Assembly: GCA_964412845.1 (NCBI GenBank) | Contig: CAYPQM010000018.1 | Location: forward strand, 1 to 53,479 | Reading direction: 5' to 3' | Source of the DNA: JAWWPY01 sp964412845 | GTDB taxonomy: Bacteria > Actinomycetota > Actinomycetes > Streptosporangiales > Streptosporangiaceae | Length of the DNA: 53,479 nucleotides | Shown here: positions 42,115 to 50,428 of the stretch, one piece after another | Position numbering within the stretch: position 1 is the first letter of the stretch | Layout of the letters: every line of letters starts with the position of its first letter | Translations under genes and position numbers: made by a program | Notes under the pieces: generated by a model | Database searches by the model: none | The model's input: only the letters and a program-made list of their open reading frames with translations | Told to the model about the DNA's origin: nothing

Positions 42115-42340
42115 CCGGGCTGCGGCACGCCGGGGTAACCGGCGCGCGTCCCGAGCATGCTGAAAGACGCGGCGACATGAGCTCGGGGGTACCCATGTCG
42201 ACCGCGTCTACATAGGTAATCGCACCGGATCACCTAAGCGTTACGCAGGGTAACCCATCATCTTTTCTCCGTGCACCCCAAACCATTAATGCGGCGCGGC
42301 GCGCGCGCAAGCGGGCATCACGCCCGCGCCGGCCGGGCGG

Positions 42341-43519
42341 TCAGGCCGACAGCTCACGCTCCAGCGGAGTACGGAAGCGTGGGATGACGCGCAGCGCCCC
42401 GAGCCATTCACCGAGCCTGGCCGCTTCCGCATCGACCATGGCGGCCGCGTCCGCGCCGACGTCTTCCAGCAGCCGGATGGCGATCTGCCCGGCCCGGCGC
42501 TGCGCCCATCCGCCGACGATCCTGCCGTCCAGCCAGACGGTCGGCCCCACGTTGCCGGAACGGTCGAACAGGGCTTTGCCGTGGCCGCCCAGGAACCAGC
42601 CGCGATCCGACCAGCCCATCACCGTCGGGTCCAGTGCGGGCAGCAGCGCCACCCACGGCCCAGGGTCGGGCGTGCTGTCGAGGTCATCCGGCAAGGCCAT
42701 GCCGACCACGCCGCCGAGGTCCACCTGGCGCGCGCCCAGGTCCGCGGCGGCGCGGGCGACCTCGGACTTCGGCCAGCCGGTCCACCACTGCAGGTCGGTG
42801 AGCGGCGCCGGGCCGAACGCGGCCAGCCAGCGACGGGCCAGTTCCGCGCGGGCCTGGACGGGCGGCGGTAGCTCCCCGGCCGGCGGTAGCCACTGCCCGG
42901 CCAGGGACCACTGATACCGCTGCGAGAGCAGCGAGCCCGTGGGAGGCCCGCGCACGATGTGGCCCTGCGCGCCGAGCAGCAGCAGGACGCGGCTGGTGAT
43001 GTTCTGGGTGGCCTGGTACGGCTTGCCCTCGGCCACCACGAGTTGCGTGCACAGCCGGGGCTCATCAGCGGAAAGCTGCCCGGCGGTCGCCATCCCGCCG
43101 CGGGCGGCCAGGGCATCAAGCACCGAGCGCTCCACGTCCTGCAGCCAGGGCTCGGGATCACTGACGTTGGAGAGTTCGCGCAGATGCTTGACCAGCAGCC
43201 GCCGCTGCGTGGCGGCGATCCGCGGCATGGTGGACTCCTCGATCACCGGCCTCAGGTCGGTGGGCACGACGAACATCGTCCGCCGCATGCCGAGCATCCG
43301 GACCAGTGTCCGCTCCTCGTACAGCGCCGCAGCGATGGCCGCGGGGGCGACCGAGTCGGTCCGGGCCCAGGCGGCGAGGAAAACCGAGGCCGGATCGGTC
43401 GCGTGCAGCGCCACCACCCGCCGGACCGCCTGCACCGGGTCCGCTGACCGGGAGGACGGGCATAGCGCGTGCCGGACCCCCAGCCTCCGGCGGCGCTCAG
43501 CGACGTCAATCCACAGCAT
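42341..43519 (-). CDS. AlkZ/YcaQ-like winged-helix DNA-binding protein, DNA glycosylase candidate
   Basis: 392 residues of the HTH_42 (YcaQ/AlkZ) family, whose characterised members are DNA glycosylases that unhook crosslinks or bulky adducts. Typical segments are LHATDPASVFLAAWAR, LVRMLGMRRTMFVVP, winged helices in the middle, and FLGGHGKALFDRSGNVGPTVWLDGRIVGGW near the end. The catalytic Q-x-D motif of AlkZ is replaced by H-A-T-D, so activity is not assured. ATG 43519 is chosen because a PafBC-type promoter ends 7 nt before it; ATG 43528 and GTG 43543 are in frame upstream but lie within the promoter. A damage-induced promoter supports a DNA-repair role. Confidence 0.8.
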   Translation of the reverse strand: MLWIDVAERRRRLGVRHALCPSSRSADPVQAVRRVVALHATDPASVFLAAWARTDSVAPAAIAAALYEERTLVRMLGMRRTMFVVPTDLRPVIEESTMPRIAATQRRLLVKHLRELSNVSDPEPWLQDVERSVLDALAARGGMATAGQLSADEPRLCTQLVVAEGKPYQATQNITSRVLLLLGAQGHIVRGPPTGSLLSQRYQWSLAGQWLPPAGELPPPVQARAELARRWLAAFGPAPLTDLQWWTGWPKSEVARAAADLGARQVDLGGVVGMALPDDLDSTPDPGPWVALLPALDPTVMGWSDRGWFLGGHGKALFDRSGNVGPTVWLDGRIVGGWAQRRAGQIAIRLLEDVGADAAAMVDAEAARLGEWLGALRVIPRFRTPLERELSA

Positions 43520-43526
43520 GACAAGC

Positions 43527-43549
43527 ATGATGCCGCACGCCACTGACAG
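43527..43549 (-). promoter_or_regulatory. PafBC-type leaderless promoter of the AlkZ-like gene
   Basis: On the minus strand CTGTCAGTG, 8 nt, CATCAT, then 7 nt and ATG. Eight of nine -35 bases match the PafBC consensus; the -10 has C for T at its first base. Element sequences and the distance to ATG equal those at lhr. Confidence 0.66.
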
Positions 43550-43597
43550 AGGGCGGCGCTATCAGCCCGGCCATCGCGGCCCTCCAGGGACCCGGCT

Positions 43598-44653
43598 CTA
43601 GAACACCGGGATGATGTCCTCGGGGTTGATGTCGTCGCTCACTTCGACGCCCTCGATGTCCAGTTCCGGGATGGCCGGGAAGTCGATGCCCCATCGGGTC
43701 ACGATGGCCCGGACCCGGGCCAGCGCCACCCGCCAGTTCTCCGCCTGCTCGTCGTAGGACAGCACACCGAGGCCGGCCTCGCGGGCATGGCCCATCAGTA
43801 CCCGGTGGTTGGCCAGGAAGTAGGGCGGCAGCTCCCAGAATCCGCCCGCCTCCGGCGGCTCCCACAAGATCATGGACAGGAAGATGAACCCGGCCCGGAG
43901 CTGGCGGGTGATCAGCTCCTTCACGTCGTCGGTGAGGCCCGGCCATTCCTTGTCCAGGATGGTCATGCAGATTTGCAGGTGACGCGATTCGTCCCGGCCG
44001 ATCCGGTGGAACATGTCGGAGAACACCGGGTGCGTGCTGCTGGTCGCCATCCCACGGAACAGGGTGGACGCCGCCATCTCGCCCATCATGAAGCTGGTGA
44101 ACAAGACAGCCAGTGAGTACTTGCCGACCGCCTTGTTGTAGCCGGTCCAGTAGCGGCCGCCGTTGTGGTACAGCCAGCCGATGTTGTTGTGCGCGGCCCG
44201 CTCCAGGGTGGTGCCGGGTGCCCAGTCCAACGGGCCACCCGGCCAGAGCTTGGCGATGGTGCGCTGGCAGCACTCCTCGTGGTTCATCTCATCACGGGTG
44301 ATGGAGAAGAAGCACTTGCGGACCGGGTCCTCCTCGTGCTGCTCGAACGCGTGGATGGTGGCCCGGGCGAACACCGCGGGTCCCGAGGCGTCGAAGTTGG
44401 CCAGCACCGAGAACCAGTACATGATGCCCAGCCGCTGCTCGGCGCTGAAGTCTTCCGCGCGCAGGCCATCCCACGGCAGGTCAGCCGGGTTCCACGCGGC
44501 CAGCTTGGACTTCTCGTAGATCGCGACCAGCTTGTCTGTCTCGACCCGCCACTCCATCGGGTAGATGTTGGGCTGCGGGATCTCCGGGGCCGGCCAGAAT
44601 CCGCCCTCCGGAATCACCAGCCCCCGGTCCAGCTCCGCCACGTCCAGCTCCAT
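43598..44653 (-). CDS. Ferritin-like di-iron protein
   Basis: 351 residues, mostly helical. Two RDExxH motifs 100 residues apart (RDEMNHE, 120-126; RDESRH, 220-225), with Glu residues in the preceding helices (E104/E107 region and E192), form a di-iron carboxylate site as in the ferritin/ribonucleotide-reductase R2 superfamily. It is neither a canonical NrdB nor a named acyl-ACP desaturase; N-oxygenases such as AurF and R2-like oxidases are related options. No reductase or ferredoxin gene accompanies it. It is co-directional with an acyl-CoA dehydrogenase 152 bp upstream. Reaction unknown. Confidence 0.72.
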   Translation of the reverse strand: MELDVAELDRGLVIPEGGFWPAPEIPQPNIYPMEWRVETDKLVAIYEKSKLAAWNPADLPWDGLRAEDFSAEQRLGIMYWFSVLANFDASGPAVFARATIHAFEQHEEDPVRKCFFSITRDEMNHEECCQRTIAKLWPGGPLDWAPGTTLERAAHNNIGWLYHNGGRYWTGYNKAVGKYSLAVLFTSFMMGEMAASTLFRGMATSSTHPVFSDMFHRIGRDESRHLQICMTILDKEWPGLTDDVKELITRQLRAGFIFLSMILWEPPEAGGFWELPPYFLANHRVLMGHAREAGLGVLSYDEQAENWRVALARVRAIVTRWGIDFPAIPELDIEGVEVSDDINPEDIIPVF

Positions 44654-44805
44654 CCCTGTTGCCTGGCCGGCGCCCCGCGCGGGGATATGCCCGCATCGTC
44701 GCGCACAACCCCCTCAAGACAGCGTAGGTCTGATCGTGCGCGCCGTGCCCATCAGCGCCCTCTGGGAGGCCCCGGCATCGTGAGTCAGGGCCAAGGCCAC
44801 GCGGT

Positions 44806-45948
44806 TTAGACGCCGAGGCCGCGGCCGATGATCTCCTTCATGATCTCGGTGGTCCCGCCGAAGATCGTCTGAACCCTGCTGTCCGCGAACGCCCGGGCGA
44901 CCGGATACTCGCGCATATAGCCGTAGCCGCCGTAGAGCTGGACACACCGGTCGATGACCCGGTTGCACAGCTCGGTGTCCCACCACTTGAGCATGGACGC
45001 GTCCTCATTGGACAGCTGGCCGGAGTTGTGCTCCAGGACCGCGCGGTCGGTGAATTCCCGCGCCACGGCCAGCTCGGTGGCCATTTCGGCGAGCACGAAC
45101 CGGTTGTGCTGGAAGCTGCCGATCGGCCGCCCGAACGCCTGGCGTTCCTTGCAGTAGGCCAGCGTGTCCTCGAACACCTTCTCCGCACCGGCGAGCGCTG
45201 TCGTGCCGATCGCGACCCGTTCCCGCGGCAGGTTCCGCATCAGCGCGACGAATCCGCCGCCTTCCTCGCCGAGCAGGTTCTCCGCCGGGACGGCGACATC
45301 GGAGAAGAACAGCTCCGAGGTGTCCTGGGCGTGCAGCCCGATCTTGTCCAGGTTGCGGCCGCGCTCGAAGCCGGCCATGCCGCGCTCCACCACCAGCAGG
45401 CTGATGCCCTGGTGGCCTGCCCCCGGATCGGTCCGGGCCACCACGATCACCAGGTCGCAGAGCTGACCGTTGGAGATGAAGGTCTTCTGGCCGTTGAGGA
45501 TGTAGCGGCCGCCGTCGCGGACTGCCGTGGTGCGGATCCCCTGCAGGTCACTGCCAGCGCCCGGCTCGCTCATCGCGATGGCCGTGATGAGCTCACCGGA
45601 GCAGTACCCGGGGAGCCAGCGGTCGCGCTGCCCGGGCGTGCACAGGCGGCTGAAGTACTGCCCATTGATGTCGTTGTGCACGGCGAAGCCCGGACCCGTG
45701 GCGCCCGCCCTGGCGAACTCCTCGTTCATGATCAGGTAGTACCGGTAATCCTGGTCCCCGCCGCCGCCGTACTTCTCGTCGATGTCGATCCCGAGCAGGC
45801 CGGCCCGGCCAGCGGCCAGCCACACCTCCCGGGAGACGACCCCGTCCCGCTCCCACTGCTCGTGGTACGGCGCGATCTCCTTGCTGATGAACGAGCGCAC
45901 CATGTCCCGGAACGCCTCGTGCTCGGGGGTGAAGATGACCCGCCGCAT
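44806..45948 (-). CDS. Acyl-CoA dehydrogenase
   Basis: 380 residues, full-length flavoprotein. FAD/substrate signatures AMSEPGAGSDLQGI and the C-terminal QLYGGYGYMREYPVARAFADSRVQTIFGGTTEIMKEIIGR are intact; the expected catalytic Glu region lies at EYPVARAFADSRV. It introduces a 2,3 double bond into an acyl-CoA thioester and passes electrons to ETF. ATG 45948 has GGAGG seven bases upstream; the longer frame runs into repeats and the assembly gap. Chain-length preference cannot be judged. Confidence 0.93.
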   Translation of the reverse strand: MRRVIFTPEHEAFRDMVRSFISKEIAPYHEQWERDGVVSREVWLAAGRAGLLGIDIDEKYGGGGDQDYRYYLIMNEEFARAGATGPGFAVHNDINGQYFSRLCTPGQRDRWLPGYCSGELITAIAMSEPGAGSDLQGIRTTAVRDGGRYILNGQKTFISNGQLCDLVIVVARTDPGAGHQGISLLVVERGMAGFERGRNLDKIGLHAQDTSELFFSDVAVPAENLLGEEGGGFVALMRNLPRERVAIGTTALAGAEKVFEDTLAYCKERQAFGRPIGSFQHNRFVLAEMATELAVAREFTDRAVLEHNSGQLSNEDASMLKWWDTELCNRVIDRCVQLYGGYGYMREYPVARAFADSRVQTIFGGTTEIMKEIIGRGLGV

Positions 45949-45963
45949 CGCCGCACCTCCTTG

Positions 45964-46211
45964 CCGGATGTCACCGCTCCGGATGACACCGCTCCGGATG
46001 ACACCGCTCCGGATGACAGCCTGCCCCCGGATGCCGCCTGCTACCTGACGGTAACCNNNNNNNNNNNNNNNNNNNNNNNNNNNNNNNNNNNNNNNNNNNN
46101 NNNNNNNNNNNNNNNNNNNNNNNNNNNNNNNNNNNNNNNNNNNNNNNNNNNNNNNNCACCGCTCCGGATGACAGCCTGCCCCCGGATGCCGCCTGCTACC
46201 TGACGGTAACC
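45964..46211. repeat. Nested tandem repeats around an assembly gap
   Basis: Four copies of a 15-bp unit (ccggatgacaccgct, 45964-46023, last one diverged) lead into a 55-bp sequence (46002-46056) that recurs identically after 100 N (46157-46211). The gap therefore hides further copies of a longer repeat. The array lies upstream of the acyl-CoA dehydrogenase and behind the nickel/cobalt transporter promoter; no gene is recognisable in it. Confidence 0.9.
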
Positions 46212-46328
46212 CGCGGCACGGCCGGGCCGCCACCGCCACCGCCGCCGGGCCGGCGGTGGCACCGGCTCCAGCGAGCCGCCGTGTGGCGCGCTTCTAGCCG
46301 CACCGGAGCACCTGCGGGCTATCCGTTA

Positions 46329-46358
46329 TTGCAACTACCTCGCATCTTTCGTTACAGT
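46329..46358 (+). promoter_or_regulatory. Promoter of the nickel/cobalt transporter gene
   Basis: TTGCAA, 18-bp spacer, TACAGT. The start of transcription would fall near 46365, giving a 30-nt leader that contains GGAAGGGG before the ATG at 46395. No cobalamin riboswitch fits in so short a leader. Confidence 0.55.
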
Positions 46359-46394
46359 GACGCTGGTCTGAACAGCCGAGGAAGGGGCCCGCGG

Positions 46395-47510
46395 ATGGCT
46401 GCAGTGAGCACGCGCCTGACTCAGGTCCGTGCCGCGCTGACGCCTGGCGAGTGGGTCCGTACCGGCGGCATGGCGGCGACTGTCGTCGGGCTGAACGTGG
46501 CTGGCTGGGTGATGCTGGCCGCCGCCGTCAGCGGTCACTATCACATCAGCAAGACGGAGATTTTCGGGTTCGGGACCGGCATCCTCGCTTACACCCTCGG
46601 CATGCGGCACGCTTTCGACGCCGACCACATCGCGGCGATCGACAACACCACCCGCAAGCTCGTCAACGACGGCCAGCGGCCGCTGTCGGTGGGATTCTTC
46701 TTCTCGCTCGGGCACTCGTCTGTCGTCTTCGTGCTGGCGCTGCTGCTCAATTTCGGCATCCGCTCCCTGGACGAGCAGGTGAAGAACAACGGGTCGCAAC
46801 TGCACGCCATGACCGGGGTCATCGGCACCACGGTCTCGGGAACCTTCCTGTACATCATCGCCGCGATGAACCTCGTCATCCTGCTCGGCATCGTGAAGGT
46901 GTTCCGGGAGATGCGCACCGGCAAGTACAACGAGCAGCAACTTGACGAGCAACTGGACAAGCGCGGGCTGATGAACCGGTTCTTCGGGCCGCTGGCCCGC
47001 CGGGTGGACGCGCCGTGGAAGATGTACCCGATCGGCGTGCTGTTCGGACTCGGTTTCGACACCGCCAGCGAGGTCGCGCTGCTGGTCCTCGCGGGCACGG
47101 CCGTGGTCAGCGGCCTGCCGTTCTACGCCGTCCTGTCGCTGCCGATCCTGTTCGCGGCCGGGATGAGCCTGTTCGACACCGCTGACGGCTGCTTCATGAA
47201 CTTTGCCTACGACTGGGCCTTCGCCCGCCCGATCCGCAAGGTGTACTACAACCTGACCATCACCGGTCTGTCAGTGTTCGTCGCCCTGTTCGTCGGCACC
47301 ATCGAGATCCTGGGGCTGATCGGCCAGGAGGTCCACGCGGGCGGCGGGTTCCTGGGCTTCATGCAGGGCTTCGACATCAACAAAGCCGGGTTCGTCATCG
47401 TCGGCGTGTTCGTCCTGACCTGGGCCGTGGCGCTGGCCGTCTGGCGCTTCGGGCGGATCGAGCAGCGCTGGGACGCCGCCCACGCAGCTGCCGCCGCAGC
47501 GGAGGATTAG
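46395..47510 (+). CDS. Nickel/cobalt permease, NiCoT (HoxN/NixA) family
   Basis: 371 residues with about eight membrane helices. The family signature RHAFDADHIAAIDNTTRK (metal-binding His/Asp in helix 2) is intact, as are LGFDTASEVALL, FAAGMSLFDTADGCFM and the third motif. It imports Ni2+ or Co2+ with high affinity by secondary transport. ATG 46395 has GGAAGGGG upstream. No urease, hydrogenase or cobalamin gene lies in the window, so its client enzyme is elsewhere. Convergent with the HNH gene, 9 bp apart. Confidence 0.93.
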   Translation: MAAVSTRLTQVRAALTPGEWVRTGGMAATVVGLNVAGWVMLAAAVSGHYHISKTEIFGFGTGILAYTLGMRHAFDADHIAAIDNTTRKLVNDGQRPLSVGFFFSLGHSSVVFVLALLLNFGIRSLDEQVKNNGSQLHAMTGVIGTTVSGTFLYIIAAMNLVILLGIVKVFREMRTGKYNEQQLDEQLDKRGLMNRFFGPLARRVDAPWKMYPIGVLFGLGFDTASEVALLVLAGTAVVSGLPFYAVLSLPILFAAGMSLFDTADGCFMNFAYDWAFARPIRKVYYNLTITGLSVFVALFVGTIEILGLIGQEVHAGGGFLGFMQGFDINKAGFVIVGVFVLTWAVALAVWRFGRIEQRWDAAHAAAAAAED

Positions 47511-47519
47511 GGCGTCAGG

Positions 47520-48032
47520 TCAGGCGGCGCTTGACTCCGCCAGGTAGGCCGCCCATTGCGGATCACCGTCGTGCGCCGCGCCGATCAGCCGCCAGTGGGC
47601 GCCGCGCGGCACGGCCGGGACGCAGCGCATGGTCCAGCCCAGCTCTTCGACCAGGCGGTCGGCCTTGCTGTGGTTGCACCGCATGCAGGAGGCGACGCAG
47701 TTCTCCCAGGTGTGCGCGCCACCCCGGCTCCTCGGCAGCACATGGTCGATGGTCTCGGCCCGGTGCCCGCAGTACGCGCACTGGTAGTTGTCCCTGCGCA
47801 TCAGCGCACCCCGGGTCAGCGGGACCCGGCTGCGGTACGGCACCCGGACATAGCGGCGCAGCCTGATGACCGAGGGCATGGCCAGGACGACCGAGGTGGA
47901 GCGGAGCAAGTTGCCCTCCGCATCGTCGTGCACAACTTCGGCCTTCTCGCCCAGAACGAGGCAGACCGCGCGGCGTAGGCCGACCGTCGTCAACGGCTCA
48001 TAGGTCACGTTGAGCAGCAGTACCCGTCGCAC
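47520..48032 (-). CDS. HNH endonuclease
   Basis: 170 residues. The HNH fold includes two CxxC zinc knuckles (CAYCG and CMRCN) around TIDHVLPRSRGGAHTWENCVASCMRCN, i.e. DH, N and the following Asn/His ligands. The N-terminal segment VLLLNVTYEPLTTVGLRRAVCLVLGEKAEVV is typical of the stand-alone actinobacterial HNH family. GTG 48032 is chosen because GGGAGG lies five bases upstream; the frame extends 21 codons further without a ribosome-binding site. No phage or restriction genes are adjacent, so a housekeeping repair or unknown role is likelier than mobility. Confidence 0.87.
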   Translation of the reverse strand: MRRVLLLNVTYEPLTTVGLRRAVCLVLGEKAEVVHDDAEGNLLRSTSVVLAMPSVIRLRRYVRVPYRSRVPLTRGALMRRDNYQCAYCGHRAETIDHVLPRSRGGAHTWENCVASCMRCNHSKADRLVEELGWTMRCVPAVPRGAHWRLIGAAHDGDPQWAAYLAESSAA

Positions 48033-48128
48033 GCCCGCCTCCCGGTTGGTGCGCAGTGCCAATGACAGCCTAACGGGCGTCACCCGGTCGGCCATAGCGC
48101 CGGCGTGGCGAGGCGTGTTCGCGGTGGC

Positions 48129-48192
48129 CCGCCGGAGGGGTGCCGCGAGCCGGCCGGAGGGTGCCCGAGCCCGCCGGAGGGGTGCCGCGAGC
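48129..48192. repeat. About 21-bp tandem repeat between HNH and peptidase genes
   Basis: Two identical 22-bp copies (ccgccggaggggtgccgcga, then gc; 48129-48150 and 48171-48192) flank a diverged 20-bp middle copy. The array lies in the divergent gap between the HNH and oligopeptidase genes. Confidence 0.82.
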
Positions 48193-48230
48193 GGGCGCTG
48201 GTCGGCGTGCCCGCGGTCGCGCGGCGCTCA

Positions 48231-48236
48231 TAGAGT
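48231..48236 (+). promoter_or_regulatory. -10 element of a leaderless peptidase message
   Basis: TAGAGT (TAnnnT), 7 nt, then the ATG at 48244. No ribosome-binding site and no clear -35 are visible. Confidence 0.42.
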
Positions 48237-48243
48237 GCGGTCC

Positions 48244-50397
48244 ATGTACCCGAACGCGCGCCGCCTCGACCTCACCGAGAACATACTCGGCCATCCGGTG
48301 AGTGACCCCTACCGCTGGCTGGAAGACCCGGCCAGCGACGAGAGCCGGGCCTGGCTGGAAGCCCAGGACGCGCTGCTGCGCGAGCACGCCGCGCAACTGC
48401 CGGGCCGGACGGCGCTGGCCGAGCGGATCCGCGAGCTGACGGGCGCCGGGTACGTGAGCGCTCCCGTGTGGCGCGGGCAGCGTCAGTTCTTCCTGCGCCG
48501 TGCCGCCGATCAGGAACACCCCGTGCTGATGACCGCGGCACCAGGTGAACCGGAACGGGCCCTCATCGACCCCATGTCGCTGGACCCGTCGGGCACCACC
48601 ACGCTCGACTACTGGCAGCCGGACACGGAGGGGCGGCTCCTCGCCTGCCAGCTATCGGAAGGCGGCGACGAGGAATGGGCGCTGCGGGTCATCGACGTCG
48701 TCTCCGGCGACCTGGTGGACGGCCCGATCGACCGGAGCCGCTACTCCCCCATCGCCTGGCTGCCCGGCGGCAAGGCGTTCTACTACGTGCGCAAGCTCCC
48801 GCCGGAGGCGGTGCCGCCGGGCGAGGAGCAGTACCACCGCCGGGTGTACCTGCACACCGTCGGCACACCAGCCGATGAGGACGTCCTCATCTTCGGCGAG
48901 GGGAGGGAGAAGACCAACTACTACGGTGTGTCGGTCAGCCGGGACGGCCGGTGGCTGGTCATCTCGGCCACCCAGGGGACCTCGCCGCGCAGCGACCTGT
49001 GGCTGGCCGATCTCGCCGCCTCGCCGGTCAGCGCCCCCGCCCTGACCGTCGTCCAGGAGGGGGTTGACGCGCGGACCGGCCTGCACGCCGGCCGGGACGG
49101 CCTGCTCTACGTGTTCACCGATGATGGCGCTCCCCGGGGCAGGCTTGCGGTCACCGATCCAGGCCAGCCGGGCCGCGACGGCTGGCGGGAGCTGATCAGC
49201 GCGGATCCTGAGGCCGTGCTGACGGATTTCGCCTTCCTCGACGGCGCGGAACTGGACCGGCCGCTGCTGCTCGTCTCGTGGACCCGGCATGCGATCAGCG
49301 AGCTCACCGTGCACGACCTGGCTACCGGCGAGCGGGTCGGCGCGCTGAGCCTGCCGGGCGTCGGCGGCGCCGGCGGGCCCAGCCGGCTGGGCAGCACGGG
49401 CGGCATCACCGAACGGCCGGAAGGCGGGCACGAAGCCTGGTTCGGCTACACCGACCACACCACGCCCGGGTCCGTCCTGCACTACGACGCCCGCACGGGG
49501 GAGGTCACGACCTGGGCCCAAGCGCCCGGATCGGTCCAGGTCAGCGCAGTGGACACCCGCCAGCTGACCTACCGGTCCGCCGATGGCACCGAGGTCAGAA
49601 TGCTGGTCCTCAGCGCCGCGCCGGAGGGCAGGATTCAGGAAGGTCCTGGGGATAACGGGCCGCGGGACAGCCTTCCGCCGGCACCGCGGCCAACCATCCT
49701 GTACGGGTACGGCGGGTTTGGCATCAGCCTCACTCCGGCCTTCGCCCCCTCGATCCTGGCCTGGGTGGAAGCCGGGGGTGTCTATGCCGTCGCCGGGCTG
49801 CGCGGCGGCGGCGAGGAGGGCGAGGAATGGCATCGCGGCGGGATGCGCGACCACAAGCAGAACGTGTTCGACGACTTCCACGCCGCCGCCCAGACGCTCG
49901 TCGCCGCCGGGTGGACCACGCCCGGCCAGCTCGGCATCTCAGGTGGATCAAACGGCGGGCTGCTGGTCGGCGCGGCCATCACCCAGCGGCCGGACCTCTA
50001 CGCCGCAGCCGTCTGCTCGGCCCCGCTGCTCGACATGGTGCGCTATGAGCATTTCGGGCTGGGCCAGACCTGGAATGACGAGTACGGGACCGCCGGGGAC
50101 CCGCAGGAACTGGGCTGGCTGCTCGGGTACTCGCCGTATCACCAGGTGCGCGAGGACACGCGCTACCCGGCGGTGCTGTTCACCGTCTTCGACAGTGACA
50201 CGAGGGTGGACCCGGTGCACGCCCGCAAGATGTGCGCCGCGCTGCAGCATGCCACATCGGCCCGCTGGCCGGACCATCCGATCGTGCTCAGACGGGAGCC
50301 CGATGTGGGGCACGGAGCCCGGGCGGTCAGCCGTTCGGTAGCTTTGTCCGCCGACGGGCTGGCGTTCCTCGCGCTGCATACCGGCCTCAGCTTGTGA
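48244..50397 (+). CDS. Prolyl oligopeptidase (S9A family)
   Basis: 717 residues, cytosolic serine peptidase that cleaves short Pro-containing peptides. N-terminal beta-propeller (about 70-430) and C-terminal alpha/beta-hydrolase domain. The triad is complete: S569 in GGSNGG, D652 in DSDTRVDP and H690 in VGHGAR. The motifs DPYRWLED and YGYGGFGISLTPAF are typical. ATG 48244 begins MYPNARR just before the conserved start and lies 7 nt after a -10-like TAGAGT. No signal peptide. Confidence 0.93.
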   Translation: MYPNARRLDLTENILGHPVSDPYRWLEDPASDESRAWLEAQDALLREHAAQLPGRTALAERIRELTGAGYVSAPVWRGQRQFFLRRAADQEHPVLMTAAPGEPERALIDPMSLDPSGTTTLDYWQPDTEGRLLACQLSEGGDEEWALRVIDVVSGDLVDGPIDRSRYSPIAWLPGGKAFYYVRKLPPEAVPPGEEQYHRRVYLHTVGTPADEDVLIFGEGREKTNYYGVSVSRDGRWLVISATQGTSPRSDLWLADLAASPVSAPALTVVQEGVDARTGLHAGRDGLLYVFTDDGAPRGRLAVTDPGQPGRDGWRELISADPEAVLTDFAFLDGAELDRPLLLVSWTRHAISELTVHDLATGERVGALSLPGVGGAGGPSRLGSTGGITERPEGGHEAWFGYTDHTTPGSVLHYDARTGEVTTWAQAPGSVQVSAVDTRQLTYRSADGTEVRMLVLSAAPEGRIQEGPGDNGPRDSLPPAPRPTILYGYGGFGISLTPAFAPSILAWVEAGGVYAVAGLRGGGEEGEEWHRGGMRDHKQNVFDDFHAAAQTLVAAGWTTPGQLGISGGSNGGLLVGAAITQRPDLYAAAVCSAPLLDMVRYEHFGLGQTWNDEYGTAGDPQELGWLLGYSPYHQVREDTRYPAVLFTVFDSDTRVDPVHARKMCAALQHATSARWPDHPIVLRREPDVGHGARAVSRSVALSADGLAFLALHTGLSL

Positions 50398-50428
50398 GGG
50401 GCTGGCGCTTACTCACTACGGTCACGCA

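Noticed and set aside
46310..46394. Cobalamin or nickel riboswitch before the NiCoT gene
   Set aside because: The predicted leader is about 30 nt and no conserved riboswitch core is visible.
47520..48032. HNH gene as part of a mobile or restriction system
   Set aside because: No methyltransferase, integrase, phage or intron sequence is adjacent, and composition matches the surroundings.
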